Assembly: GCA_016200225.1 (NCBI GenBank)
Contig: JACQFD010000039.1
Coordinates: forward strand, 297,536-361,535
DNA from: Planctomycetota bacterium
Lineage (GTDB): Bacteria; Planctomycetota; UBA1135; JACQFD01
Length of the DNA: 64,000 bases
Direction of reading: 5' to 3'
Shown here: one piece after another, positions 27,433 through 35,739 of the stretch
Layout of the letters: every line of letters starts with the position of its first letter
How positions within the stretch are numbered: the stretch's first letter is position 1
Program-made: the position numbers and the translations under genes
Notes under the pieces: model-generated
Databases searched by the model: none
Seen by the model: only the letters and a program-made list of their open reading frames with translations
Told to the model about the DNA's origin: nothing

Positions 27433-28143
27433 TTATCCGCCCACGGCGCCGGGCGGCGTTTCGATGATAATTTCAGGCTCGGGAGCGTCCGATCGCCAGT
27501 TATTCATTATTAATTCCGCGATCGCTTCGGGACGTATCATTTTCGAGCGGTCGTGCGGAAACGGCGCACCGTCCCATGCGGCGGTGTCCGTCGCGCCCGG
27601 GTAAACGGCCGTGACGCGCGGTTGATTGTTAAATTCCGCCCGCAGCACTTCCGTCAATCCGCGCGCGCCCCACTTCGCCGCGGCGTATCCGGCGTTCCAC
27701 GGAAATCCGCGCAGCGCCGCGACCGACAGAATATTAAATATATGCGATCGCGGAGTTTTTAATAGGAAAGGCATCAGCCGCAGCGTCGGCAGAAACGTGC
27801 CCGTCAGATTCGTATCGAGCACGTCGCGCCAGTCTTTTTCTATATTTGTATTCAAAAACGGCGCCGCGCGGAAAATACCCGCGTTGTTTACCAATACGTC
27901 GAGGACGCGGCCCGCGCGGTCGACGCAATCGGCGAGTTTGTCCGCGTCGGTCTCCTTCGTAATATCGCAAATCACGACCGTCGCCGAACCCCCGATGCTT
28001 ACAATCTCACGCGCCGTTTCATATAATTGATCGCCCGAGCGCGCGGCTGCGAAAACGTGCGCGCCTTCGCGTGCGAACGCGAGCGCGATGGCGCGGCCGA
28101 TGCCGCGCCCGGCACCGGTGACCGCAACGACTGGTTTGTTCAT
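27433..28143 (-). CDS. Short-chain dehydrogenase/reductase (SDR)
   Basis: The 236-residue classical SDR has cofactor motif TGAGRGIG (residues 10-17), NNAG near residue 90, the catalytic Ser in the LSVAAL segment, and YAAAK as the YxxxK motif. It uses NAD(P)(H). The substrate is unknown. The gene follows the Ser/Thr kinase by 12 bases, so it is probably the third gene of the sigma-kinase-SDR transcript. Confidence 0.93.
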   Translation of the reverse strand: MNKPVVAVTGAGRGIGRAIALAFAREGAHVFAAARSGDQLYETAREIVSIGGSATVVICDITKETDADKLADCVDRAGRVLDVLVNNAGIFRAAPFLNTNIEKDWRDVLDTNLTGTFLPTLRLMPFLLKTPRSHIFNILSVAALRGFPWNAGYAAAKWGARGLTEVLRAEFNNQPRVTAVYPGATDTAAWDGAPFPHDRSKMIRPEAIAELIMNNWRSDAPEPEIIIETPPGAVGG

Positions 28144-28155
28144 TGGATATATTAC

Positions 28156-29754
28156 TTATCGCCCTTCGCGCGGAAACGGCGGACGGATCGGGCCGGCGCG
28201 GCCGTCGAGAAAATCCAATATTTCGTGGCGTTGCCGCTCGATCGGATTTCCGATGTTTCCGTCGGCGGGAGGTGGAATTTCATTAACGATCGCGCGCGCT
28301 TTCTCGGGCTCGGGTTTTTCTTGCAACGCATATATCCACGCGCGCAGGATCTTTCCGGAAACATTATTATTCGGATGTTCGAGTATTCGATTCGCCTCGT
28401 GATGGAACGCGTCCCAGTCTTTTTCGGCCGAGAACTGGCGGAGCCGGGGAATGACTGGAAAATTAATTCTTAATTCTTCCTGCAATTCCGCCGGGAGTCC
28501 GCCGATGCCCGGCGGATCCCACTCGCCCTGCGGACCGCCACGCTCGCCGTTCGGTCCGGGAGGCGGGCCGAATTCGCGCGCGTTCCGTTGACGCCGATTA
28601 TTTATATTATTAAAATCGCCCGGCGGCCGCGCGTTCAACGGATCTGGAGGGGCGCCGCGAAATGCGCCCGTCAGCGCGGCGATGCCGAATCCCGCGGCGA
28701 CCAGCGCCGCGGCCGCGCCGGCGATCAGTATATATTTTGTAAATAATCTATTCCGATTGGCCAGCTCGCGCAGCGCGCGCGCGAATTCGGCCGCGTCGGG
28801 AAATCGGTCGGCGGCGTTGCGCGCGGACGCGCGAACGGCAACTTCTAACAATTTCGCGTCGACGCCGGGCGGCGGCGCGGTCGGGCCCGGTCCCGCGAGA
28901 ATCGCCGTGCGCAGTTCGGCGGGAGTTTTCTGTAAGAATGGCGGATGCAGAGTCAGCGCCTCGATCATGGACAATCCGAGCGCGTACACGTCGCCGCGCG
29001 CGTCCTCCTCGCCGAGCGCGTTCGAAACGCGTTCGGGCGATAAGTAACGAAGCGTCCCCGATCCGCCGCCGTCGGCCGCGGCGCGGCGATCGATCGAAAT
29101 GCCAAAATCCGCGAGGCGCGCGCTGCCATCCGTGGATATTAATATATTCGCGGGCTTGACGTCGCGATGTAACAATCCCGCGCGGTGCACTGCCGCGAGC
29201 GCCTCCGCCGTTTCTATAAAAATGCGCGATACTACTTTCGAACGCGCCCGCGCCTCGACCGGCAGCACTCCGCCTTCGCCGCGGCGCGCTTTCGCGATCG
29301 CCCGGTCGAGCGACGTGCCCTCGACCATCTCCATAACAAAAAACGGACGCCCGTCGATTTCGCCCGCCGTATGCACGGCCACCAGATTCGGATGGCGAAC
29401 TTTGGCGAGCGCCCGCGCCTCGCGGAGAAACCGTTCGCGCGATTTGTTATCTTCCGCGAACTCGGGCGAAAGAAATTTGATCGCGACCTCGCGCTCGAGC
29501 GCCGCGTCGTACGCTCTCATAACAATTCCCATTCCGCCGCGCCCGAGTTCGCCGCGAATATGAAAGCCGGGGACCTCCGGAATCTTAAAATTAGCGATCG
29601 GCGCGAGCGCTTCGCGAAGTTTCGCGAGCGCCTCGATCGGCGGCGCCAGTTCCGGCCGCGCGGCGCCGCTTTCCGCCGACGAAATTCGAGGTTCGAGTTC
29701 GCGCGCGAGGGTTTCTTCGAGTTCCGTCGGCGGATCGTCGTTTTGTAGGGTCAT
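28156..29754 (-). CDS. Transmembrane Ser/Thr protein kinase
   Basis: The 532-residue protein has a bacterial Hanks-type kinase domain at residues 64-335. It contains the Gly loop GRGGMG (71-76), Lys93 (VAIK), HRDVKPAN with Asp198, DFG (216-218), and an activation segment ending in SPE. A single membrane helix (about 340-361) is followed by an Asn/Arg/Pro/Gly-rich linker and a small C-terminal helical part that would lie outside the cytoplasm. The start ATG overlaps the stop of the ECF sigma factor gene (4 bases), indicating coupled expression and a likely shared signalling pathway. Confidence 0.95.
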   Translation of the reverse strand: MTLQNDDPPTELEETLARELEPRISSAESGAARPELAPPIEALAKLREALAPIANFKIPEVPGFHIRGELGRGGMGIVMRAYDAALEREVAIKFLSPEFAEDNKSRERFLREARALAKVRHPNLVAVHTAGEIDGRPFFVMEMVEGTSLDRAIAKARRGEGGVLPVEARARSKVVSRIFIETAEALAAVHRAGLLHRDVKPANILISTDGSARLADFGISIDRRAAADGGGSGTLRYLSPERVSNALGEEDARGDVYALGLSMIEALTLHPPFLQKTPAELRTAILAGPGPTAPPPGVDAKLLEVAVRASARNAADRFPDAAEFARALRELANRNRLFTKYILIAGAAAALVAAGFGIAALTGAFRGAPPDPLNARPPGDFNNINNRRQRNAREFGPPPGPNGERGGPQGEWDPPGIGGLPAELQEELRINFPVIPRLRQFSAEKDWDAFHHEANRILEHPNNNVSGKILRAWIYALQEKPEPEKARAIVNEIPPPADGNIGNPIERQRHEILDFLDGRAGPIRPPFPREGR

Positions 29755-30449
29755 GATCCCTCCTCGATTTCGTAAGCTTCGCGCAGTTTGGACAGCGCGC
29801 GATATAATAATACCGAAGTCGCATTTCCGGTTTTATTCAATTCCTTCGCGGCCTCCGCCGTCGAACGCCCCTCGATGCAGCGAAGAATAATAATTTTCCG
29901 GTGTTCTTCCGACAAACGTAACATCGCACGATGTAACAATTCGAGCCGTTCGGTACGCAAAACGGCGCCGGTTGGCGACGTGACGGTCGCCGGCGGAAGC
30001 AACGAAAACGCGGTCGTCGAATCCGGCATCCGCGCTTCGCGCCGCGGATCGCGCTTTCCGCGTCCGAGTTCGCGGTCGGCTAATGCTAATAATCGATGAC
30101 GCGCGATTTCGCGAAGCCAGCCAAAGAACGACCCCTCGCGATCCGGTTGAAATTGCGGCAACAATTTCAACGCTTCTGTAAAGATCTCCTGCACGGCGTC
30201 ATCGGTTTCGATGCGCGAACGCAACCGTTCGCCGATTCCAAAGATTGCCATCGTTCGCACACGGGGAAGCACACGGTCGAACAGCGTCTCGAACGCGGCG
30301 CGATCGCCGGATTGCGCCGCGCGAACGAGTTCGCGTTCGGCGGAATCGGTGAGTGGGCTGGTCTCGGCGTGCAACATTGACAATTCTACATCCGCCCGGC
30401 GGATCGACAGCGCGGTTCCATGTGTGCGTGCGTTATCGTCTTGGGTCAT
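29751..30449 (-). CDS. ECF-type RNA polymerase sigma factor
   Basis: The 232-residue protein has region 2 at about 50-115 (DRAAFETLFDRVLPRV, TDDAVQEIFTEALKLLP, GSFFGWLREIARHRLLAL) and region 4 at about 165-220 (LHRAMLRLSEEHRKIIILRCIEGRSTAEAAKELNKT), with no region 3. No anti-sigma gene is adjacent; instead the kinase gene overlaps its 3' end. That arrangement is characteristic of planctomycete ECF groups in which kinase activity may replace anti-sigma control. The start is 5 bases from the divergent membrane protein start. Confidence 0.95.
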   Translation of the reverse strand: MTQDDNARTHGTALSIRRADVELSMLHAETSPLTDSAERELVRAAQSGDRAAFETLFDRVLPRVRTMAIFGIGERLRSRIETDDAVQEIFTEALKLLPQFQPDREGSFFGWLREIARHRLLALADRELGRGKRDPRREARMPDSTTAFSLLPPATVTSPTGAVLRTERLELLHRAMLRLSEEHRKIIILRCIEGRSTAEAAKELNKTGNATSVLLYRALSKLREAYEIEEGS

Positions 30450-30454
30450 TCAAC

Positions 30455-31267
30455 ATGTCGATGCTTCCAACGGCCGACGCCACGCCGATGAGCTGGATTC
30501 AGCTCGGCGGACTTTTTTGTATCGAATTCGGGTCGGGAACGCTCGGCGCGCTCGCATTCGTTCCTCCGGCGCCGGTCGGGCCGCCGTTTTATCGGCTGCT
30601 TTCCGCCATGGCCGCCATCCCGCTCGCGCTCGGTCTGTGGTTGTTGCGTTCGGAGAATATAACGGATGTTGCGTCCACATTGTTTATTTGCGGCGCGCTC
30701 TTCGCATTGCCGTTTTTTGCGGTGCCAAATAAAGGAAAACTGCGCTGGTTCGCGTTGGGTTCGGCGATTCTTTGCGGATCCGCGGCCGTTTTTTGGAATT
30801 TAATAAAAACGTCGGACGCGGGAGCGGGGTTGACGGGCGTCGCGGCGGTTTCCGCGCTCGCGTCCGGCCTTCTCGTCGGCTCGATCGGCGTCGCGATGAC
30901 GCTCGGCCACGCCTACTTGACCTATCCGAATCTTAAAATTAACCATCTCGTGCGCGTCAACCGCCTCACCGCGGCGATCATACTTATAAAATCCGCGCTT
31001 GTCGCATTGGTCATATTCGGTTTCGCGCGAAACTACGAGCCGCTGTCGCGCGCCGTCGGCACGACGGGCGGCCAGTTTGGATTATTTACAAGATGCGCCG
31101 CCGGACTTGCGCTGCCGCTCTTGTTCGCATGGATGGTCGAAAGCTCGCTGCGATATCAGAATACTCGTTCGGCGACCGGAATACTGTACGCTTCCACCGT
31201 GCTCGTGCTGATCGGCGAGGCGCTCGCGATGTCGTTGCGGGGCCAGGCGGGCGGCGTCCCGATATAA
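30455..31267 (+). CDS. Polytopic membrane protein of unknown function
   Basis: The protein has 270 residues from ATG 30455 (ATG 30461 or 30488 are alternatives). Hydrophobic segments give about eight helices, including a GLWLLRSENITDVASTLF region and a C-terminal STVLVLIGEALAMSL. No catalytic motif is seen. Its start lies only 5 bases from the divergent ECF sigma start, so promoters of both must lie inside the opposite coding regions. A zinc-ribbon membrane protein follows after 3 bases, suggesting a two-gene unit. Confidence 0.75.
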   Translation: MSMLPTADATPMSWIQLGGLFCIEFGSGTLGALAFVPPAPVGPPFYRLLSAMAAIPLALGLWLLRSENITDVASTLFICGALFALPFFAVPNKGKLRWFALGSAILCGSAAVFWNLIKTSDAGAGLTGVAAVSALASGLLVGSIGVAMTLGHAYLTYPNLKINHLVRVNRLTAAIILIKSALVALVIFGFARNYEPLSRAVGTTGGQFGLFTRCAAGLALPLLFAWMVESSLRYQNTRSATGILYASTVLVLIGEALAMSLRGQAGGVPI

Positions 31268-31270
31268 ATT

Positions 31271-31801
31271 ATGTCCGGTTTCGCGAAAGTTCAATCGAGT
31301 TGTCCGGACTGCGGCGCATTTGTAAAGTGGAACACGCGCGCGCCGGGTTCGTTACATTGCTCTAATTGTAATAAAGACTTCGGCGACGCAAAGATGCGCG
31401 AGACTTTATTAAGCTCCGAAATTCTAACGAAGTGCGCGGCCTGCGGCTCGGACGAGATGTACCGCCGCAAATCGTTTCCAAAACCGGTCGGCATCGGCAT
31501 CGTGATCGTCGCGGGCGCGGCCACGGTCGCGCTCGCGCAATCGCGGGCGGTGCCGCCGTGGGCCATATACGCTCCGTTGTTCGCGGCCGCGCTCGTCGAC
31601 GCGATTCTTTATAAAACGACGCCCGACGCCGCCGGTTGTTACCGATGTTTATCTGTATTTTTCGGCGTCGCGCCGGACGAATCGCTCAATGCTTACGATC
31701 TCGAACGCGCCGAGGAGATCCGCCTCGGGCGGAAAGTCGGTTCCCAACCGTCGAATTCGCGGAAAGGCGGCTCCTCTTCGCGGACGCCGCCGCATTCTTA
31801 A
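31271..31801 (+). CDS. Zinc-ribbon membrane protein of unknown function
   Basis: The 176-residue protein has a CPDCG … CSNCNKDFG pair (residues 11-35), which forms a zinc ribbon, and a second pair CAACG … CYRC that brackets two membrane helices (about 73-115). The tail is rich in Ser, Gly and basic residues. The last 116 bases overlap the 3' end of the convergent endonuclease III gene. Function is unknown; it is probably co-transcribed with the membrane protein 3 bases upstream. Confidence 0.75.
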   Translation: MSGFAKVQSSCPDCGAFVKWNTRAPGSLHCSNCNKDFGDAKMRETLLSSEILTKCAACGSDEMYRRKSFPKPVGIGIVIVAGAATVALAQSRAVPPWAIYAPLFAAALVDAILYKTTPDAAGCYRCLSVFFGVAPDESLNAYDLERAEEIRLGRKVGSQPSNSRKGGSSSRTPPHS

Positions 31802-32513
31802 TTTTAGCGGATTTCCACGCGTCGGGCGCGAGCCCTTTCGAAGGGCACAGATCCGCGATCGGACAATGTTCACAATCCGGCGTTCGCGCCGAACAAACCC
31901 GGCGCCCGTGCCAGATCATCGCGTGGCCGAGGCCGATCCAGTCGGCGTCCGGCAGCAATTTACATAAATCCTGTTCGATTTTTTCCGGACTGTCCTGATT
32001 TGTAATATTAAATCTGCGCGCGAGCCGCGTAACGTGCGTATCGACGACGAAACCGCCGCGGATTCCGAAACCGCTTCCGAGGACGACGTTCGCCGTTTTT
32101 CGCGCCACGCCGGGCAACGTTAACAAATCCTCCATGTTGCGGGGTATTTCGCCGCCGAATTGTTGCATGATAACTTTCGCGGCGCCGCGGATATTCTTAG
32201 CTTTTGCGTTGAAGAATCCCGTCGATTTGATAATGTTTTCAATGTCGCCGGGGCGCGAATCGACGATCGACTTTGGCGTCGGAAACTTCTCGAAAAGCGC
32301 GGGAGTGACTTTATTGACGCGCTCGTCGGTGCATTGGGCGGACAAAATTGTCGCCACTAACAATTGAAAAACGTTTGCGTGCGTGAGTGCGCATTCCGCT
32401 TCGCCGTAGTGTTGGAGCAGTTTTTCCGCGATCTTTACGGCTCGCGCCGCCTTCGCCGCGTCGCGCTCGCGCGAACGCGGAACATCGGTCCGGTTTGGTT
32501 TCGCCATCGTCAA
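31686..32513 (-). CDS. nth: Endonuclease III
   Basis: The protein has 275 residues against about 210 in E. coli. The helix-hairpin-helix LLTLPGVARKTANVVL carries the catalytic Lys, VVDTHVTRLA the catalytic Asp, and the [4Fe-4S] cluster motif CSARTPDCEHCPIADLC (C-x6-C-x2-C-x5-C) is intact. It is a DNA glycosylase/AP lyase for oxidised pyrimidines. After the cluster there is an unusual basic tail of about 50 residues, whose coding sequence overlaps the convergent zinc-ribbon gene. The start may be ATG 32513 or 32507. Confidence 0.96.
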   Translation of the reverse strand: MTMAKPNRTDVPRSRERDAAKAARAVKIAEKLLQHYGEAECALTHANVFQLLVATILSAQCTDERVNKVTPALFEKFPTPKSIVDSRPGDIENIIKSTGFFNAKAKNIRGAAKVIMQQFGGEIPRNMEDLLTLPGVARKTANVVLGSGFGIRGGFVVDTHVTRLARRFNITNQDSPEKIEQDLCKLLPDADWIGLGHAMIWHGRRVCSARTPDCEHCPIADLCPSKGLAPDAWKSAKIKNAAASAKRSRLSANSTVGNRLSARGGSPRRVRDRKH

Positions 32514-32646
32514 TGGCGGCGTGGAAAGCGCCGCAAGTCTTTGATTTTAGCACAAGTCAGGGGAGTCTTTTTTGACTCGCGCTCCATGCGGCGAATTCAA
32601 ATATGCGGGCGCCATTCCATGAGTTAACTTATCCTCACTCACGCCG

Positions 32647-34182
32647 ATGGCCCGCCGAACCAATTCTGCCCAATCAAAAAACGCCAAAGCGGCGCCGTCG
32701 CGCGTCCGTGTCACGCGCGTTGGACGCACCCAAAAAGTTGGCGAGGACGAGAAACTGAAGGCGGCCACCGCGGCCGCACGGCAGGCGAAAACGCCGAAGG
32801 CCGCCCCGACCAAAAACGGCAAGGCCGCGCGGGACTCGGTCGTTCGCGGCGACAGTGAGACCAAGGCAAGCGAACACAAAGTAAACGGCCATAACCATTC
32901 GAAGAACGGCATTACTAAGAATGGCGCCGAAAAAAATGGTATTGATAAGAATAATACGCTGCGGGCGATGCAACCGTTGTTTCGAAAAGTATGGACCGGC
33001 CCCGACCTCGACGCCGCGCTCGCGGAGGTTCCCGATAATACAAAAGGCATCGATGCGCTGGTTGTTAAATTAAATAAAGAGGGCGTCGAACTCTCGCTCG
33101 GCGCCGACGAAGCTCCCGAGGATCCGCGTCCCGCGCGAACGCGCCATACCGATCGCGCCGAAGAAGCGTCCGATCCGCTTTCGATACTATTTCGCGAAGC
33201 GCAACGATCGCCGCGGCCGACGCGCGACGAGGAACGCAGACTTTTCCGGCGTGTATTGTTTACAAAGCGCCGCCTTGACCGGACGTTCGACGATTTAAAT
33301 CTTTCGCGCGACGTCGCGGAAGCTTTCGTTCGCAATGCGCCGTGCATCGCGTTCCGGCCGTCCGAAGGCCACGGCAACGCGGCGATGTGTTCGGCCGACG
33401 ATCAGGCGCCGTGCGTGCGATTTGTAGGATTGTGCAGCATGGAGATCATTCATGAGCGTTGTTGTTCATTTCACGCGGCGCGCAACGGGTTCATCGTCCG
33501 ATATTTATATTTAGTATTAGGAATGGTGCGGCGTTATCGCGATCGCGGAATCGACGCCGCCGATCTCGTGCAAGAGGGCTCGGCCGCGCTCATGCGCGCG
33601 TGCGAGGATTTCGAGCCGGAGCGCGGATTCCGTTTTTCGACCTACGCGCGGTGGTGGGTCAATCAGGCGTTCCTGCGCACGATGTATAATAATCTGCGCA
33701 CGGTGCGCCTTCCTGTATATTTACAAAAAGCCGCGGCGAAAGTGATGCGCCACGCGGGCGACCGCGATTTCCGCGAAGTCGACGTCGAACGATTATCCAA
33801 ACTGAGCGGCGTCGCCGCGAGCACGATCCGCATTCTCGCCGAATTTTCACGTTCGACGGTTTCGCTCGATCTTACGAATGACGATCGCGAACGCGTGCTC
33901 TCGATCGCCGACACGCGCTCGACGTTCAAACCCGAACGGCTCGATCGACCGAATGTTAAGAATGAAGTCGCCAAGGCGCTCGAGTTGCTCGACACGCGCG
34001 AGCGGACGATCATTAAACTAAGATTCGGCCTCGACGCGAGTTTTCCGCGGACGCTCGAGGAGGTCGGCGAAGTGTTAAATCTGTCGCGCGAACGCGTCCG
34101 GCAGATTCAGGAATGCGCGCTCGAAAAGTTAAGAAGCCCGCTGCACCTTGAACGTTTGCGCGATCTGCTCGACGTGGATTGA
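32647..34182 (+). CDS. Sigma-70 family factor with Lys/Asn repeats and a Cys-rich insertion
   Basis: The protein has 511 residues. Residues 1-105 are low complexity and basic, with KNGI/KNGA repeats at 86-103. Region 1.2 is at about 176-210 (DPLSILFREAQRSPRPTRDEERRLF). Region 2 spans 278-360 (FIVRYLYLVLGMVRRYRDRGIDAADLVQEG … FRFSTYARWWVNQAF). Region 3 is at about 362-430 and region 4 at 443-500 (ALELLDTRERTIIKLRFGLD … TLEEVGEVLNLSRERVRQIQE). Between 1.2 and 2 lies a segment with Cys at 233, 248, 256, 263, 272 and 273, which could bind zinc. It is probably a group 1/2 sigma factor; whether it is the primary one is not decided. Confidence 0.93.
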   Translation: MARRTNSAQSKNAKAAPSRVRVTRVGRTQKVGEDEKLKAATAAARQAKTPKAAPTKNGKAARDSVVRGDSETKASEHKVNGHNHSKNGITKNGAEKNGIDKNNTLRAMQPLFRKVWTGPDLDAALAEVPDNTKGIDALVVKLNKEGVELSLGADEAPEDPRPARTRHTDRAEEASDPLSILFREAQRSPRPTRDEERRLFRRVLFTKRRLDRTFDDLNLSRDVAEAFVRNAPCIAFRPSEGHGNAAMCSADDQAPCVRFVGLCSMEIIHERCCSFHAARNGFIVRYLYLVLGMVRRYRDRGIDAADLVQEGSAALMRACEDFEPERGFRFSTYARWWVNQAFLRTMYNNLRTVRLPVYLQKAAAKVMRHAGDRDFREVDVERLSKLSGVAASTIRILAEFSRSTVSLDLTNDDRERVLSIADTRSTFKPERLDRPNVKNEVAKALELLDTRERTIIKLRFGLDASFPRTLEEVGEVLNLSRERVRQIQECALEKLRSPLHLERLRDLLDVD

Positions 34183-34828
34183 GATTTACCGCGCAGCGGA
34201 ATGATAGTGCGGGCCGCGGCTTGCCATTGATCGTAACGTTTGCCCGGCGCCGATCAACGATCGCCCCAGGATATTACAAAAGCGGCGAAATTAAGTAATG
34301 CTCTGATTCCGTATTTGACGTGTGATGTGGCGCGGGAATCGGGCAGATTTTTCGGCGCTCCAGTCTTCGACGCAAGACCACGTTACTCGGCCCAAACACG
34401 TCTCGCAATCTCAAGTGACCCTCGGCAAAGGTCGTCGAGGCGTAATTATTGCATTTGTAACCGATTGCTCTAATGCCACTTCTGAACGAAAATATTTTCG
34501 AGAAAATTTTCGGCCGTGCATTGTCGTGTAGATATGGCGAGGTGTGTTCTCGCCGTATTCAGTCATGCGCCTCCGAGGCCATTCAAACACGTTGGATTGA
34601 TCGCCAACAGATGGACGGCGGAACACGTGACTTGAATTGTCTGATCTTCAACTTCAGCTGCCGTAAAATACAAATAGATTCAGGGAAACAGCACGCTCCA
34701 TTCGGAGTTCAATCCATGATAAGCTCCATTGCATACAGTATACTCGCCTTTGGCCTTCCGATGCATCATTCGAGCAAAGGCTCATTTGAATTTGCTCCGT
34801 CAATTGTGATTTACAGAAAAGGTGTTGC
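34183..34828. other. Intergenic stretch without a supported gene
   Basis: These 646 bases are more AT-rich in the right half than the flanking genes. Only short frames with no recognisable product occur in either strand, including a 119-codon plus-strand frame at 34473-34832 whose stop overlaps the next start. No tRNA, terminator with a T run or direct repeat was found by eye. It may be the left part of an acquired segment with the following gene. Confidence 0.5.
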
Positions 34829-35710
34829 ATGATCCTTACATTTCACAGTCGGACTTCAATGGCCTTTTGTTGTATAATATTTCTGAGCTGCGTTGTGATG
34901 CACTTGCAGGATTCGAGGCCCCAAGATTCCGTCAAGAACATGCTTCGTGCTGCGACGGTCGCCGTTGATAGCTGCGTAACGGCGGCGTCAAGGCCGCGGA
35001 CGAATGATCCGGCGATGGAATTTCGAAAGTTAATTAAATCATTGTCAGAATTAGCAGAAGAGTCCTTAGCCGCAAGTGTCGGCAGCGGCAAGGATCTCGA
35101 CGGTGTATTAATACAAATTGCAATTGGAATGAAGCACACTCCAGAGAAGTTTCTTGAAATCGAACGTGAGTACTTGGATCCGAGGGCGACCAACAATCGT
35201 TCACAAACGGTACAACAGGTAAAGCAAGAACAAAGAAGTAAAGAGTATCGGACATGCTGGGAATTCGTCGCGCTCTGTCCAGAATCTAGCGGCGCGCTTG
35301 CAGGACACACAAGATTGGCCATAGGTCTCCTGTCTGAGATCAACGACAATCGTAGCCTGTTGCCGCTTTTATATCTTTTTCGATTAACTACACAGAATGA
35401 TGTGAATCCGGATCGCGTCGATGGTTGGCAAGGGACGCTTTTTCTCTATATTAGTGGATTCAAATCAAAAGAGGGACTCGCTGGCATTTTCGATTGTTAT
35501 AATCTTGTAATGCAGCAACGAAAAAAATTCCCAACCTACAAGCCACAAGTTGATTTTAGGAAAAGCATACTTGACCAACTTCGACCAGAAAATCTTCAGT
35601 ACAAGACAAGGAGGGACGAATGGAAGCAGATTGTTTTGAAGCACGGAGATGAGTTGGAGAAGCCGTATGGACCGGAGATACGCGAGATCATTAACGACGT
35701 CTTACGATAG
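34829..35710 (+). CDS. Secreted protein of unknown function in an AT-richer patch
   Basis: The 293-residue protein has an N-terminal hydrophobic segment (SMAFCCIIFLSCVVMHL) that looks like a signal peptide or lipid-modification site; ATG 34859 is an alternative start. The rest is hydrophilic and mostly helical, with no catalytic motif seen. Codon use is unlike the neighbours: TTA, AGA, ACA and GCA occur regardless of local context, and overall GC is lower. This suggests recent acquisition. It stands alone between the sigma factor and the convergent ABC permease gene. Confidence 0.6.
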   Translation: MILTFHSRTSMAFCCIIFLSCVVMHLQDSRPQDSVKNMLRAATVAVDSCVTAASRPRTNDPAMEFRKLIKSLSELAEESLAASVGSGKDLDGVLIQIAIGMKHTPEKFLEIEREYLDPRATNNRSQTVQQVKQEQRSKEYRTCWEFVALCPESSGALAGHTRLAIGLLSEINDNRSLLPLLYLFRLTTQNDVNPDRVDGWQGTLFLYISGFKSKEGLAGIFDCYNLVMQQRKKFPTYKPQVDFRKSILDQLRPENLQYKTRRDEWKQIVLKHGDELEKPYGPEIREIINDVLR

Positions 35711-35739
35711 GGTGGTCGTAGTGTCCAAATAGCAAGCAT

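Noticed and set aside
34473..34832. 119-codon frame ending with an ATGA overlap of the secreted-protein gene
   Set aside because: No protein-like pattern, no signal and no ribosome site; kept only as part of the intergenic description.
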